Of a stretch of 64,000 nucleotides of DNA, positions 36,273 through 44,429 are shown piece by piece. Below the pieces are notes generated by a model. The model made no database searches. It was not told the DNA's origin and worked only from the letters and a program-made list of their open reading frames with translations. Numbering within the stretch: the first letter of the stretch is position 1; each line of letters starts with the position of its first letter. The translations under genes were made by a program, and so were the position numbers. Origin of the DNA: Polyangiaceae bacterium (lineage in GTDB: Bacteria; Myxococcota_A; Polyangia; Polyangiales; Polyangiaceae); contig JADJXL010000002.1 of assembly GCA_016715885.1 (NCBI GenBank), positions 1 to 64,000 of the forward strand, written 5' to 3'.

Positions 36273-36718
36273 AGGCGGAACTGCTCCGAGATCGCGGCCT
36301 TGAAGTCGGCCAGTTGCGACTCGCTCATCTGCTGCGCTGCCTGCCACCGCTCCTTCGACCAGAGCTCGATCGTTGGGCCCATACCGGCCCACAAGACTTC
36401 TTCAGAAAGCCCGCGTGTTCTCGCAGCGCGGGCGGAACGAGAAGTCGGCCTTGTTTGTCGAGCTCGCACTCGACCGCCGCAGACACGTACCGCCGACGAA
36501 ACGCGACCACGTTCGGATCGAATTGCGGCAGAGCTGCGATCTTTTCTTCGAGCGCTTCCCACGCGCGCATGGGGTGCGCGTGCAAACACGGATCGAAGAG
36601 CGCCGGCGTGATGACGAGTCGCAAAATCACCGGACGCTGCGAGCAAGTCGCGAAAGCGCGCAGGGAGACTCGTGCGCCCTTTGGCGTCGATCGAGTGCTC
36701 GAAGTGACCGCGAAACAT
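36269..36718 (-). CDS. mraZ: transcriptional regulator MraZ, two compensating frameshifts
   Basis: First gene of the dcw cluster; a SpoVT/AbrB-fold regulator that binds its own promoter and localises to the nucleoid. N-terminus MFRGHFEHSIDAKGRTSLPA matches the family. The middle (RLVITPALFDPCLHAHPMRA, CELDKQGRLLVPPALREHAG) is in a second frame and the end (SEEVLWAGMGPTIELWSKER) is back in the first. One extra base in the T/A run near 36627 and one missing base near 36412 explain both breaks and together preserve length (149 residues). The stop overlaps rsmH. Both repeated MraZ half-domains (D-x-K-G-R and D-x-Q-G-R) are present. Confidence 0.85.
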   Translation of the reverse strand: MFRGHFEHSIDAKGRTSLPARFRDLLAASGDFATRHHAGALRSVFARAPHARVGSARRKDRSSAAIRSERGRVSSAVRVCGGRVRARQTRPTSRSARAARTRGLSEEVLWAGMGPTIELWSKERWQAAQQMSESQLADFKAAISEQFRL

Positions 36719-36807
36719 CGTGTGCATCAGAAGGCCCGGCTAGCGACAGAAGCCTTCGAGCGCGGATCCACCGTGTCGAAGACGCTCCGCATGGGCATGG
36801 GCTTTTT

Positions 36808-36832
36808 TGCCACTTTCTCCCACGCGGCCCCG
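36808..36832 (-). promoter_or_regulatory. candidate MraZ box
   Basis: On the minus strand, three 5-nt units in 10-nt register: CGGGG-N5-TGGGA-GAAAG-TGGCA, followed by an A-run, about 90 bp upstream of the mraZ start. MraZ boxes in other bacteria are TGGGN direct repeats with 5-nt spacers upstream of mraZ. Two of the three units deviate by one base, so this is a candidate only. Confidence 0.4.
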
Positions 36833-37792
36833 CCACCCTACGGATCTCAGCCAAAAGAGTCAACCTTTTGGACTTTTTGTGATGGTTGGTGGATCGTCGG
36901 GACAACCAAATTGGTTGGGCAAACCACGCAGGTGGGCTTTTCGACGGGTCCGAATGGTGGCAAGTGGGGAAGATCCAGTCTCGGATGGGCCAAAAGTGGG
37001 TGAAGGTGGAGTGGGTGGGGGTGTGTTGGTCGAGCGGGCGTTTGGGGGCGTGGGCGGGTCGAATCGATAGCCCATCCGTCCAACGTTGGGACTCGCCGCT
37101 GCTGCCGGCTCGACGTAGGCGAGAGCATGGGCAAGAGCCATGCGTGACCCCTTTTGGCGCTGCCGAGGTGCCTCGCAGGGTCTTTTTGAGCTCATCAGGG
37201 CACCGTTAGGCGCCCCAAGCGCCGCTTCGAGCATTGTTTCGGGCACCCCGGAGTGCCCCGAACGGAAGCAGACGCACGAATCCGGGCACTCGGTGGTGCC
37301 CGGCTCAGGTGCAAGGCCCATGCATCGGGCACCCATACTTCTCGGGAAAGGCCATGCGCCGTGTATTGGGCACCTAGAGGTGCCGGAGTGCCATCTTTCT
37401 ATAACCCAAGTGTTCACGTCTTGTAGGGCGGAACCCGATGGGAAAGGAGCCCCACGAGTACGCTTTTCGTCTGCGTAGATCTCGAGGGTATCTCTGGCAT
37501 TCCTGCGTGCATTGGGTCGACCCCGGGACCAACCGATTTGCGCAAAAATGTTTGGCGAGTGGACCGAATTCTCAGCATGGATTCGTCGCCGGAGCCTTGG
37601 ACGACGTCGACCTTGAAAACACGGCCTGCGGATGTTCTATTTGAACGAACCTGAACAATGCCATTTGCAGCCGAAGTCAAATTTTCTCGTTGACCGTCCG
37701 CGCGATGCGCTTCATGTTTGTCCTGGCGCACGGTTTTTCCAGGCGCGGAATGGGAAGTCCGACGCACGTGCGTCCAGTAGAGGAGACGGCCG
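36833..37792. other. long intergenic region upstream of mraZ
   Basis: About 1 kb with no convincing gene on either strand. Near mraZ it is T/G-rich with poly-T and TTGG repeats (AACCAAATTGGTTGG is an inverted repeat). Between 36960 and 37060 there is a G/T-rich stretch with many GTGGG words on the plus strand. From 37241 to 37384 there is a cluster of GGGCAC/GTGCCC hairpins. Promoters for mraZ and for the divergent gene at 37793 should lie here, but I cannot fix their -10/-35 elements. Confidence 0.5.
37241..37384. repeat. cluster of GGGCAC/GTGCCC hairpins
   Basis: Three inverted repeats with the same half-site: GGGCAC-CCCGGA-GTGCCC (37241-37258), CCGGGCAC-TCGGTG-GTGCCCGG (37282-37303) and GGCACC-TAGA-GGTGCC (37369-37384). 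An unpaired half-site lies between the last two. They occur every 40-85 bp. Confidence 0.6.
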
Positions 37793-39406
37793 ATGGGAGT
37801 GCACGTCATTCTGGATATCGATCCGAATCAGATCGAGCCTGGTGCGTGGGCCGCGGTGTATGACGAAACGCTGGACCTGCTTCGTGCATGGCGACCGCGT
37901 CTGCTCGGGTGGGGTAGTCGAACGATCGACGGGTGTCGCGTGCAGATGTATACGCGGTCGATTGAATTCGGGCGCGACGCGAACAAGGTGCATTGGACGG
38001 TGGTCGGGGATCAAAAAACCTTGACGACCTCCGAATCGCAATCGATGTACCGCGACATTGCGCATTACGGAAAGGCGTCGGAGCGTCGCCCGAACGATGT
38101 CGATATCCTGGTGCAAGCGGCCGATCCGAAAAATGACGATACGAGCGGCCCCGCGTGCGTATTTGGGAATAAGACGCAGGGGCATCCTTACCACTTTGCG
38201 ATGCTCGCCGCGGCCATGCTGGTCGAAGAACGCTTCCCGCGGGCGGCGATGGTCTGGGGCGATATCGACAAAGGGCAAGCCGAGCGTGCTGGTCGGATGG
38301 CAAAACGGTTTCTGGGGCGCGAGCTGCGATTGCCTGTGCGCGTCGATGCACCGCGACTCATTGAGCGCTTGCGATCACATTACGACGACGATGCCTTGCC
38401 AGACGCGTTCGCCCGCGTTTTTCAAGACGAACCTGGGCTGGGCGAAGAAGCCGTGCTTCGAGCATTTCCGGGACGTTCCGGCGCGAGACAATGGGTGCGC
38501 TCGCTTATCGGGTACAAATCCCCCACGGTTCTTGGCGTCATGCGCTCGCTCATTGCATGGCTCAATGCCGACCGCGATGTCGCGGAGGCGTGCCAAGTGG
38601 CATGTTTTTCGTCCGAAGGTCCTCGATTCGAGCCCCAAGCATTCGTCAAGGCGCTCGTGGCGACGTGGGTCAGCGTCGATCCTAGCGTCCGCCGTCCCGT
38701 CGAGGCATTTCGCAAGCCATCCGAGGAAGCGCCCTCGATTGCCTATCTCATGGGGTCATTTTTCTTGGACATGGAAGCCATGGGACGAAATACTCGTGTG
38801 CATATTTCCAAGCAGCACATGGCTGAGATACTGAAAAACGTGTTTGGCGAATCCGGGCCAGCGCTTGCCAAGCTGTTCGTCGAGGAAACGGATAATTTGG
38901 AAGCGACACTTCGTCCAAGCAGCGAAAACGTGAGCGCACTTCTACGAGACGCTGAAGAGCACGGGTATGACGCGACCGAGTACCTGGTGACGTTGAAGAG
39001 CGTCAGTGTAATGGGCGAAGCACAGCGGACATGGGTTCACGCAATTGCGTATTCGGTGGAGCAGATGCTCGAGCAGATGCGGGCGGAATTGCCGGACATG
39101 GTATCCAATCCTGCGCAGATGAAGAAAGCGCTCGTCCGGGTGTTGTCCGATAGGGGGCCAGTGCTGACCGAAAAAACGTGGGACAAGCTGGCCGAAGTAA
39201 ACGAACCAGACGTTTTGGCTTGGCTCTTGGCGCTCATCGGCATTCCGGCGAACAATCAGCACGCATACGACGTGAAGCGGGCGCTCTTGGAGAATGCGGG
39301 GCTGAGGCAATACGCAATGAGACTTGATCCAGAAGACATGCAGAAAATCAAGAAGATGCTCGATGAGGCGGCACACGAAAAGGATCAATGCCCGCGCAGC
39401 ATGTGA
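37793..39406 (+). CDS. hypothetical protein, first gene of GTPase unit
   Basis: A 537-residue soluble protein. The N-terminal 170 residues (MGVHVILDIDPNQIEPGAWA ... VHWTVVGDQKTLTTSESQSM) look like a mixed alpha/beta domain with a VFGNKTQGHPYHFAMLAAAM segment near 125-150; the rest (about 200-537) is mainly helical and could be a scaffold of repeats. No catalytic motif or signal peptide is visible, and I do not recognise the family. GGAGAC precedes the ATG. It lies 253 nt upstream of a membrane-anchored GTPase gene on the same strand and is treated as part of that unit. Confidence 0.7.
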   Translation: MGVHVILDIDPNQIEPGAWAAVYDETLDLLRAWRPRLLGWGSRTIDGCRVQMYTRSIEFGRDANKVHWTVVGDQKTLTTSESQSMYRDIAHYGKASERRPNDVDILVQAADPKNDDTSGPACVFGNKTQGHPYHFAMLAAAMLVEERFPRAAMVWGDIDKGQAERAGRMAKRFLGRELRLPVRVDAPRLIERLRSHYDDDALPDAFARVFQDEPGLGEEAVLRAFPGRSGARQWVRSLIGYKSPTVLGVMRSLIAWLNADRDVAEACQVACFSSEGPRFEPQAFVKALVATWVSVDPSVRRPVEAFRKPSEEAPSIAYLMGSFFLDMEAMGRNTRVHISKQHMAEILKNVFGESGPALAKLFVEETDNLEATLRPSSENVSALLRDAEEHGYDATEYLVTLKSVSVMGEAQRTWVHAIAYSVEQMLEQMRAELPDMVSNPAQMKKALVRVLSDRGPVLTEKTWDKLAEVNEPDVLAWLLALIGIPANNQHAYDVKRALLENAGLRQYAMRLDPEDMQKIKKMLDEAAHEKDQCPRSM

Positions 39407-39659
39407 CCTGAGCGCATGTTATCCGATCGATGTGTCGGAGATCAAAGTTGCTGCGCACTTTCCGCATGGGCAGGAGGGCGTGAGGTGTGCTCGCTGCGTG
39501 TTTGTGTGCGGAATCACGGCTATGCGCTGTCGTAAATGTGGACCATTTTCTTGGCCCACTTCGTCACGCTGTGATCAGGTGACCCGCAGGTTCGACCTCA
39601 CACCAAACCCGGACGGGGCTCCGTGGTGTCGTGGGGTCGTTTGTCCCTGAGAGGCGCAT

Positions 39660-40796
39660 ATGTCCCTGCTCGTCATCATGGTAATCGCTGTGGTCGCCGC
39701 CGCGCTCGTCGGAGCGCTCATTGTCGTCGGTATGAAAGCCGCTAAGCTCGGCGAAGAACTCGAGCAAGCTGAGCTCAAGCTCGAAGCCGTCCAGGGGGAA
39801 CGGCGTGTGCTCATCGGAAAAATCGAGGCGATGCAGGAAGCCGAGCGCAAGATGATCGGCCAACTCGACAGCGCCGATCAAGAAATCGCGCACTATCGTG
39901 AACAACTCGATCTGCGCCCCGAAAGCAAGCGCAAAACGTACCGCATCCTCGCCCTGGGTATGAAAGCGACGGGCAAGACCTCTCTGACGCTGAAGTGGGC
40001 AAATCCATTGACGGATTTGACATCGATCGCCGGTACGAAGATCGAGCGCTACGAGCGAAGCGTCAGCCGTGTACAAGCGGCAAAGGATGTTACCGAGCAT
40101 GTCTTCGAGGTGCATGACTGGGGCGGCGAGCATATCGTCGATGCAGTCCAGGAATTGATTACCGAAGAAGTACACGGCCTGTTGCTCGTCGTCGATCTCG
40201 GCGGAAAAGACGCAAAACAGGTGGATCGTGAACGAGTGACAGCGCAACTTCAAGAATTCCAGCCCCAGGCATTGCGGTATTTCTTCGTCCCCAAGATGAT
40301 GGCTTCCTGCAAGACGGTCGTGCTGTTTATCAACAAGAGCGACCTCATTCCAGGAATGCCCGCACAAGTCGAAGAGCAAGCCAGGCACCTCTATCAACCG
40401 CTCATCGATAGTTTGGCGAAGTACGCCAATCAGATCGACGTCAAGGTATTCGTGGGATCGGCGAACTATGGCCACGCGACGCATTTCCTGTTTTCGCACT
40501 TCGTCGAGAAAATCCTCCCGAAGAATGCTTACGACAACCAGCTCCAGCAGCGCATGAAAGCGGATCTGGGAACGACAATGACGTCGACTTCGACGTCGAC
40601 GACTGCGCCTTTCAGCTTCGCGGCGCCGCCGGTGCCGCCCGTTGATGCGGAACCCAGCGCGCCCTCGTTTGGACACAAGCCGCACCCGCAGAACGCATCC
40701 CGCAATCCGCTCAGCACGGTGCCACTGGTGTCAAAGTCCAATGGCACTCTGCCCGTAGCCGTCAAAGCCAACGGTATTGCCAAGCATCTTGCTTGA
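39660..40796 (+). CDS. membrane-anchored small GTPase
   Basis: A 378-residue protein with, in order, an N-terminal transmembrane helix (LLVIMVIAVVAAALVGALIV), a coiled coil (about 27-85: KLGEELEQAELKLEAVQGER), a Ras/Arf-like GTPase domain (about 95-300) and a Pro/Ser-rich tail. GTPase motifs: G1 GMKATGKTSL, G3 DWGGEH, G4 NKSD; G2 is probably the Thr in SIAGTKIE; G5 may be GSAN. G3 has D-W-G-G rather than D-x-x-G-Q, so the catalytic Gln is replaced by Glu-His. A domain of this kind tethered by a coiled coil suggests a membrane-surface switch. The next gene starts 12 nt later. Confidence 0.8.
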   Translation: MSLLVIMVIAVVAAALVGALIVVGMKAAKLGEELEQAELKLEAVQGERRVLIGKIEAMQEAERKMIGQLDSADQEIAHYREQLDLRPESKRKTYRILALGMKATGKTSLTLKWANPLTDLTSIAGTKIERYERSVSRVQAAKDVTEHVFEVHDWGGEHIVDAVQELITEEVHGLLLVVDLGGKDAKQVDRERVTAQLQEFQPQALRYFFVPKMMASCKTVVLFINKSDLIPGMPAQVEEQARHLYQPLIDSLAKYANQIDVKVFVGSANYGHATHFLFSHFVEKILPKNAYDNQLQQRMKADLGTTMTSTSTSTTAPFSFAAPPVPPVDAEPSAPSFGHKPHPQNASRNPLSTVPLVSKSNGTLPVAVKANGIAKHLA

Positions 40797-40808
40797 GTCG
40801 AGTTTACC

Positions 40809-42209
40809 ATGGAAACGCAAGTTGCTTCGGCAGGTTATTCGGTTCCTACCTACTGCCCGCTGCCGGATGCGCTTTGGCACCATTTCCTGCACGGCAACGT
40901 GCCGGGACACCAAATCGACTTCATGTACCGGCCGGAGGTTCCGAGTGGTCAGCTTTCGCAGCAACACTTCAGCCATCTGGCTCGGTTCGTCAAGTACATC
41001 GAGCCACGTCGAGGGAGTCCGTATGCGTTTGCCATTGGAAATCTGTCTCGAGACGATACGCAATACGAACCTGGACACGGAGGAGTCGCCCTCATCTTTG
41101 GGCTGCGTATCCGAGGAGCCAAGGATCACGCGGGACGGCAAGATCCACCATTTTGTCATGCCGCCGCAATCGTTGACCGACATCTGGACGAGCAGCACAT
41201 CCTTGCGGCCACGACGGCATTTCATGCCAGACTCCTGTCGCAGCGTAATGGCGTAACCGAAGGGAGTGCCTTCTATCACGACTATCTGCGACTGGGGCAA
41301 CATCCGCTGCTCTTGCAGTCGCGCTTGCGCCGGTATGTGGGCGAATTCGATAGTCTGCCAGATTTGCCGCAAAGCCAATTGGGCTTGCGGTGGACAGTCG
41401 AAGGGACGACGCCGCCAAAACGTGTCACGATCGTGCATCCAGATCGCGTGCCGTTCGAAGTGGTTGCAGCGTGCGCTGCACGAGTTGCCGCCGTGCTCGT
41501 CGAATCGGACATTCGCTGGACGTGCATCACGAGTGGGCGCGAATCGGACATTGCCGGTGGAACGACGGTGCGGTTCGTTCCCGAAAGCGATGCCGCTGGG
41601 GAAAACGGCGGTGAAGTGGTGCTTCGATTGGATGAGGTGCCCGAGGATCTCGCCGAGCTTGCCGTGAAGTTATTCAGCGCCCGAGATACGCGGCAAAACG
41701 CAGTGGCTCACGTGGGTTGGCGGCAAGCGATCGCGTTGCCGACAATCGACATGAAGGAGCATCTGAACGACGACATTCCGAATTCGGCGAAAAGCGACAA
41801 CATCGCCGAGATGGCTCCGGTATCGCGACGCCGTGCAAAATCGACCAGAGGACGGCTCGGTTTGCTCATTGGCGGAGTGGCCGCATTTGCCGTGGCTGGA
41901 CTGCTCGTGGCGATTGGACTCGGCATGCAAGAAACGCCACAGAAGCAAGAGCCCGCGCCAACTGCGGCGCCACCGGAGCTCGAAGTTCAGGCGCAGTCGG
42001 CGCCGATAATCATTGATGCACCGGCCTTGATGCCGAGCGCGACAGCCAAAGCGGCGGCAGTCAAAGCGCCGGCAGCCGTCAAAGAGCCAGCGAAAGCGGA
42101 AACGCCGAGGGTGACGACCGTGGCAAACAAGGCAGCGAAGAAGAAGAGCGCACTCGAGAAGAGAGAAGACGCTCCAAAGCTGTTCACGAAGGTGCAGGCG
42201 AAGGAATGA
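40809..42209 (+). CDS. GTPase-associated protein with C-terminal membrane anchor
   Basis: A 466-residue protein starting 12 nt after the GTPase gene. Residues 1-340 form a globular region (PLPDALWHHFLHGNVPGHQI, GGVALIFGLRIRGAKDHAGR, a His-rich HAAAIVDRHLDEQHILAAT) without a motif I can assign. A transmembrane helix follows at about 355-378 (GRLGLLIGGVAAFAVAGLLV), then an Ala/Pro/Lys-rich tail. The layout, a large cytoplasmic domain followed by an anchor and a low-complexity tail, fits a regulator or effector of the neighbouring GTPase. It may be related to the GTPase-associated (GAP1) proteins described in bacterial conflict systems, but I cannot confirm homology. Confidence 0.7.
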   Translation: METQVASAGYSVPTYCPLPDALWHHFLHGNVPGHQIDFMYRPEVPSGQLSQQHFSHLARFVKYIEPRRGSPYAFAIGNLSRDDTQYEPGHGGVALIFGLRIRGAKDHAGRQDPPFCHAAAIVDRHLDEQHILAATTAFHARLLSQRNGVTEGSAFYHDYLRLGQHPLLLQSRLRRYVGEFDSLPDLPQSQLGLRWTVEGTTPPKRVTIVHPDRVPFEVVAACAARVAAVLVESDIRWTCITSGRESDIAGGTTVRFVPESDAAGENGGEVVLRLDEVPEDLAELAVKLFSARDTRQNAVAHVGWRQAIALPTIDMKEHLNDDIPNSAKSDNIAEMAPVSRRRAKSTRGRLGLLIGGVAAFAVAGLLVAIGLGMQETPQKQEPAPTAAPPELEVQAQSAPIIIDAPALMPSATAKAAAVKAPAAVKEPAKAETPRVTTVANKAAKKKSALEKREDAPKLFTKVQAKE

Positions 42210-42255
42210 GGGTCAGGTGCAAGTGCCGGACATGCAGGTGCCGGATTGGCAATCG

Positions 42256-43326
42256 CTATTGAGAACACTTGAGGTTCATGCAGATCCCGGATGCACAGTC
42301 GGAGGAGTTTTTGCAGGGTTCTCCTGTGGCTCCGAGGCATGTGCCAAAAGGGTCGCCAACCATGTCCTTTTGACAAACACTACTAACGCAGTCCGTATCA
42401 TTACTGCATATGCCACCCACATAACTCAAGCATTTACCCATTCCATTGCATGTAGATAGATTTGAGCTGTCGCATTTCTCCAGCTTCATGCCATCAATGT
42501 AACTTAGATCAGGCTTATAGAACGGCACATTCGTGCACGTCCCCTCTGCTCCCGCAACACCGCAACTCATGCATTCGCCGGTGCAATCGGATTCGCAACA
42601 AGAGCCATCTACACATTTGCCAGTCTCACATTGCTGGCCTGACATGTCCGTGCACGCTTCGCCTTGGCAGAGCTTTACAGCGCAATTGGCACCGCAATTC
42701 ATCCAATCCGCAGCCGAAAGGCAATTGACGCATGCACCATTCCCATCACATACCATTCCACTTGCACACGATGTGCCGACTGCATTCAGCGACGGCGCAG
42801 CGGGCGCTCCGCCTACACAGGAATTTGTGATGCATGGGCTATCCCCCGGTTTGTCCGTGTCATCCGTCCGGCTCTCCGGCTCGCCTTTATCATTGCAAAC
42901 CACAACCTGACAATCGCCAGGCGTTTGCGCGTCGATTGCCATGCCGTTCTTTTGCGGAACTCGGTTGCATGTTCCCGCGTCACATGTCCAACTCGAGCAC
43001 TCCGTTGCTGCCGGACAATCTGCGGCGCTCGAGCAGATGCACATGGAGGGATCCGTTGCACAATTCGGTACGCATTCACCGCTTTGGCATTTCCCTGGAT
43101 TGCTTCCACGGCTGCAAGCCAATCCATCCCTCGCAGCAGAATCGTACGTCGTCACACCATTGACGACTTTGGCTGACGTGCACGAATTCCCGTCATCGAC
43201 AGCCGTACCGTTCCATTTTTGAACGTGCTCGTAAGCCGCACACCCTGGCGAACGCGGTGTGCTCGACGCGGCTGCAAAGAGAAAGGATGCGGATCCCAAA
43301 GCGAGGAAAACTCGAAGCGCAGGCAT
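42256..43326 (-). CDS. secreted Cys-rich protein
   Basis: A 356-residue exported protein with an N-terminal signal peptide (MPALRVFLALGSASFLFAAA) and about 40 cysteines in repeated C-x(3-8)-C patterns (CSSAADCPAATECSSWTCDA, CETGKCVDGSCCESDCTGEC, GGICSNDTDCVSSVCQKD). Such Cys-rich repeats are common in myxobacterial outer-surface proteins and are stabilised by disulfides. No catalytic domain is visible. It is the last gene of an operon after the kinase and PEGA genes (27-nt gap), so it may be an output of that kinase pathway. Confidence 0.75.
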   Translation of the reverse strand: MPALRVFLALGSASFLFAAASSTPRSPGCAAYEHVQKWNGTAVDDGNSCTSAKVVNGVTTYDSAARDGLACSRGSNPGKCQSGECVPNCATDPSMCICSSAADCPAATECSSWTCDAGTCNRVPQKNGMAIDAQTPGDCQVVVCNDKGEPESRTDDTDKPGDSPCITNSCVGGAPAAPSLNAVGTSCASGMVCDGNGACVNCLSAADWMNCGANCAVKLCQGEACTDMSGQQCETGKCVDGSCCESDCTGECMSCGVAGAEGTCTNVPFYKPDLSYIDGMKLEKCDSSNLSTCNGMGKCLSYVGGICSNDTDCVSSVCQKDMVGDPFGTCLGATGEPCKNSSDCASGICMNLKCSQ

Positions 43327-43353
43327 GACGAAACACCTCCCAACAACAAAGCG

Positions 43354-44388
43354 TTAAAACGTGCCCGTTAGGAAAACCCCATTCCGCGATGGCACAACCA
43401 GAATACCTTCTTTTTTATTTGTTGCGGCTGTTTTCTTCAGTCCGGTAAGCCATACGATCAACGTGCCCGCCGCCACTGCACCTCCGACGACGAAACCGGC
43501 CAAGGCGACATTGGCATAGGTGTCGCGACGATTTTCGAACGCGGCAAGATCCGTGCAACGAGCGTCAACGCCGATCGGCGGGCATAACTCTTCACTCGTC
43601 TTTCGCGAGAGCCGAATCTCCTCCCCCAATGCCATGGCTTCCGCATGTGTCCTGCGTCCGGCAATGCTGAAGCCTGTCCCAATACCCAACCCCACCACCC
43701 CAATCCCCAGTCCCGTGAGCAACATAGGCGTACGCCATGACTGCGATTCCTTCACGATCACCTTGGACTCCGGCGCCTTCAACACCAGCTCAATGGTCGG
43801 CTTGGTTCCCGGTTCGAGGTCCATATCGACACGCGCTTGCCCCCCAGGCCCCTCTGCTTCGAAACGCCGACGACCGGAATCCACGAGAACAGGATCCGCA
43901 AGCGGCGATGTGCCCAACATGCGGCCATCCACCGATACCTTCGCGCCTGGTTTGTTCACCTTGATCGTCACGATCGCCAGCTTGGATCGCGCTTCCGCCA
44001 ACAATCGTTCTGCCATTTTTCGATCGGCGTCGTTACCGCCGGGTTTGGCCAGGAAAAGCTCGAGATGCTCCACCGCATCGCGATTTCTCTCGGTCGCGAT
44101 CTCCGCTTGCACAAGTTGCGCAACGACTTCGGCGTCATCCGGCTTCAATTCGTGCGCCTTCAAAAATTCTTGCCGCGCCGCCTCCCAACGATTCGAGTTG
44201 ATAGCTTCATTGCCGGCCTGAACGTGTTTGTCGAACTCGGTCATTACCGGATCCGGAGCCACCGGAGCCGGCTTTTTCCCGGATTGAGGTCCCTTACTCT
44301 GCGCCCAGGCCGGCGTCGTGTTGCCAGAACAAAGCCCCAGCAGCAGACCCACGAGCATTGCGCAACTTCGAGTTTTGCTTCCCCTCAT
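43354..44388 (-). CDS. TPR/PEGA-domain protein with membrane segments
   Basis: A 344-residue exported protein. The signal peptide (1-29, ending A-W-A) precedes TPR-like helices (FDKHVQAGNEAINSNRWEAA, LKPDDAEVVAQLVQAEIATE), then a PEGA domain (VTIKVNKPGAKVSVDGRMLG) and two hydrophobic helices near 225-245 and 300-322. PEGA proteins are surface or periplasmic proteins, frequently next to Ser/Thr kinases in myxobacteria. It lies 41 nt downstream of the kinase gene. A role in presenting or sensing envelope signals is inferred. Confidence 0.8.
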   Translation of the reverse strand: MRGSKTRSCAMLVGLLLGLCSGNTTPAWAQSKGPQSGKKPAPVAPDPVMTEFDKHVQAGNEAINSNRWEAARQEFLKAHELKPDDAEVVAQLVQAEIATERNRDAVEHLELFLAKPGGNDADRKMAERLLAEARSKLAIVTIKVNKPGAKVSVDGRMLGTSPLADPVLVDSGRRRFEAEGPGGQARVDMDLEPGTKPTIELVLKAPESKVIVKESQSWRTPMLLTGLGIGVVGLGIGTGFSIAGRRTHAEAMALGEEIRLSRKTSEELCPPIGVDARCTDLAAFENRRDTYANVALAGFVVGGAVAAGTLIVWLTGLKKTAATNKKEGILVVPSRNGVFLTGTF

Positions 44389-44429
44389 CGCCTACCTGAA
44401 CGACTGTATCCCACCTACGGACGAGCTTG

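Noticed and set aside
32885..36718. Real pseudogenisation of the start of the dcw cluster
   Set aside because: Single-base changes at homopolymers in essential genes with all coupling overlaps kept are better explained by sequencing errors.
39324..39650. Possible small zinc-ribbon protein (GVRCARC ... MRCRKCG)
   Set aside because: The CxxC pairs are suggestive, but the only ATG lies inside the previous gene in another frame, no ribosome site precedes the Cys part, and the tail is not protein-like.
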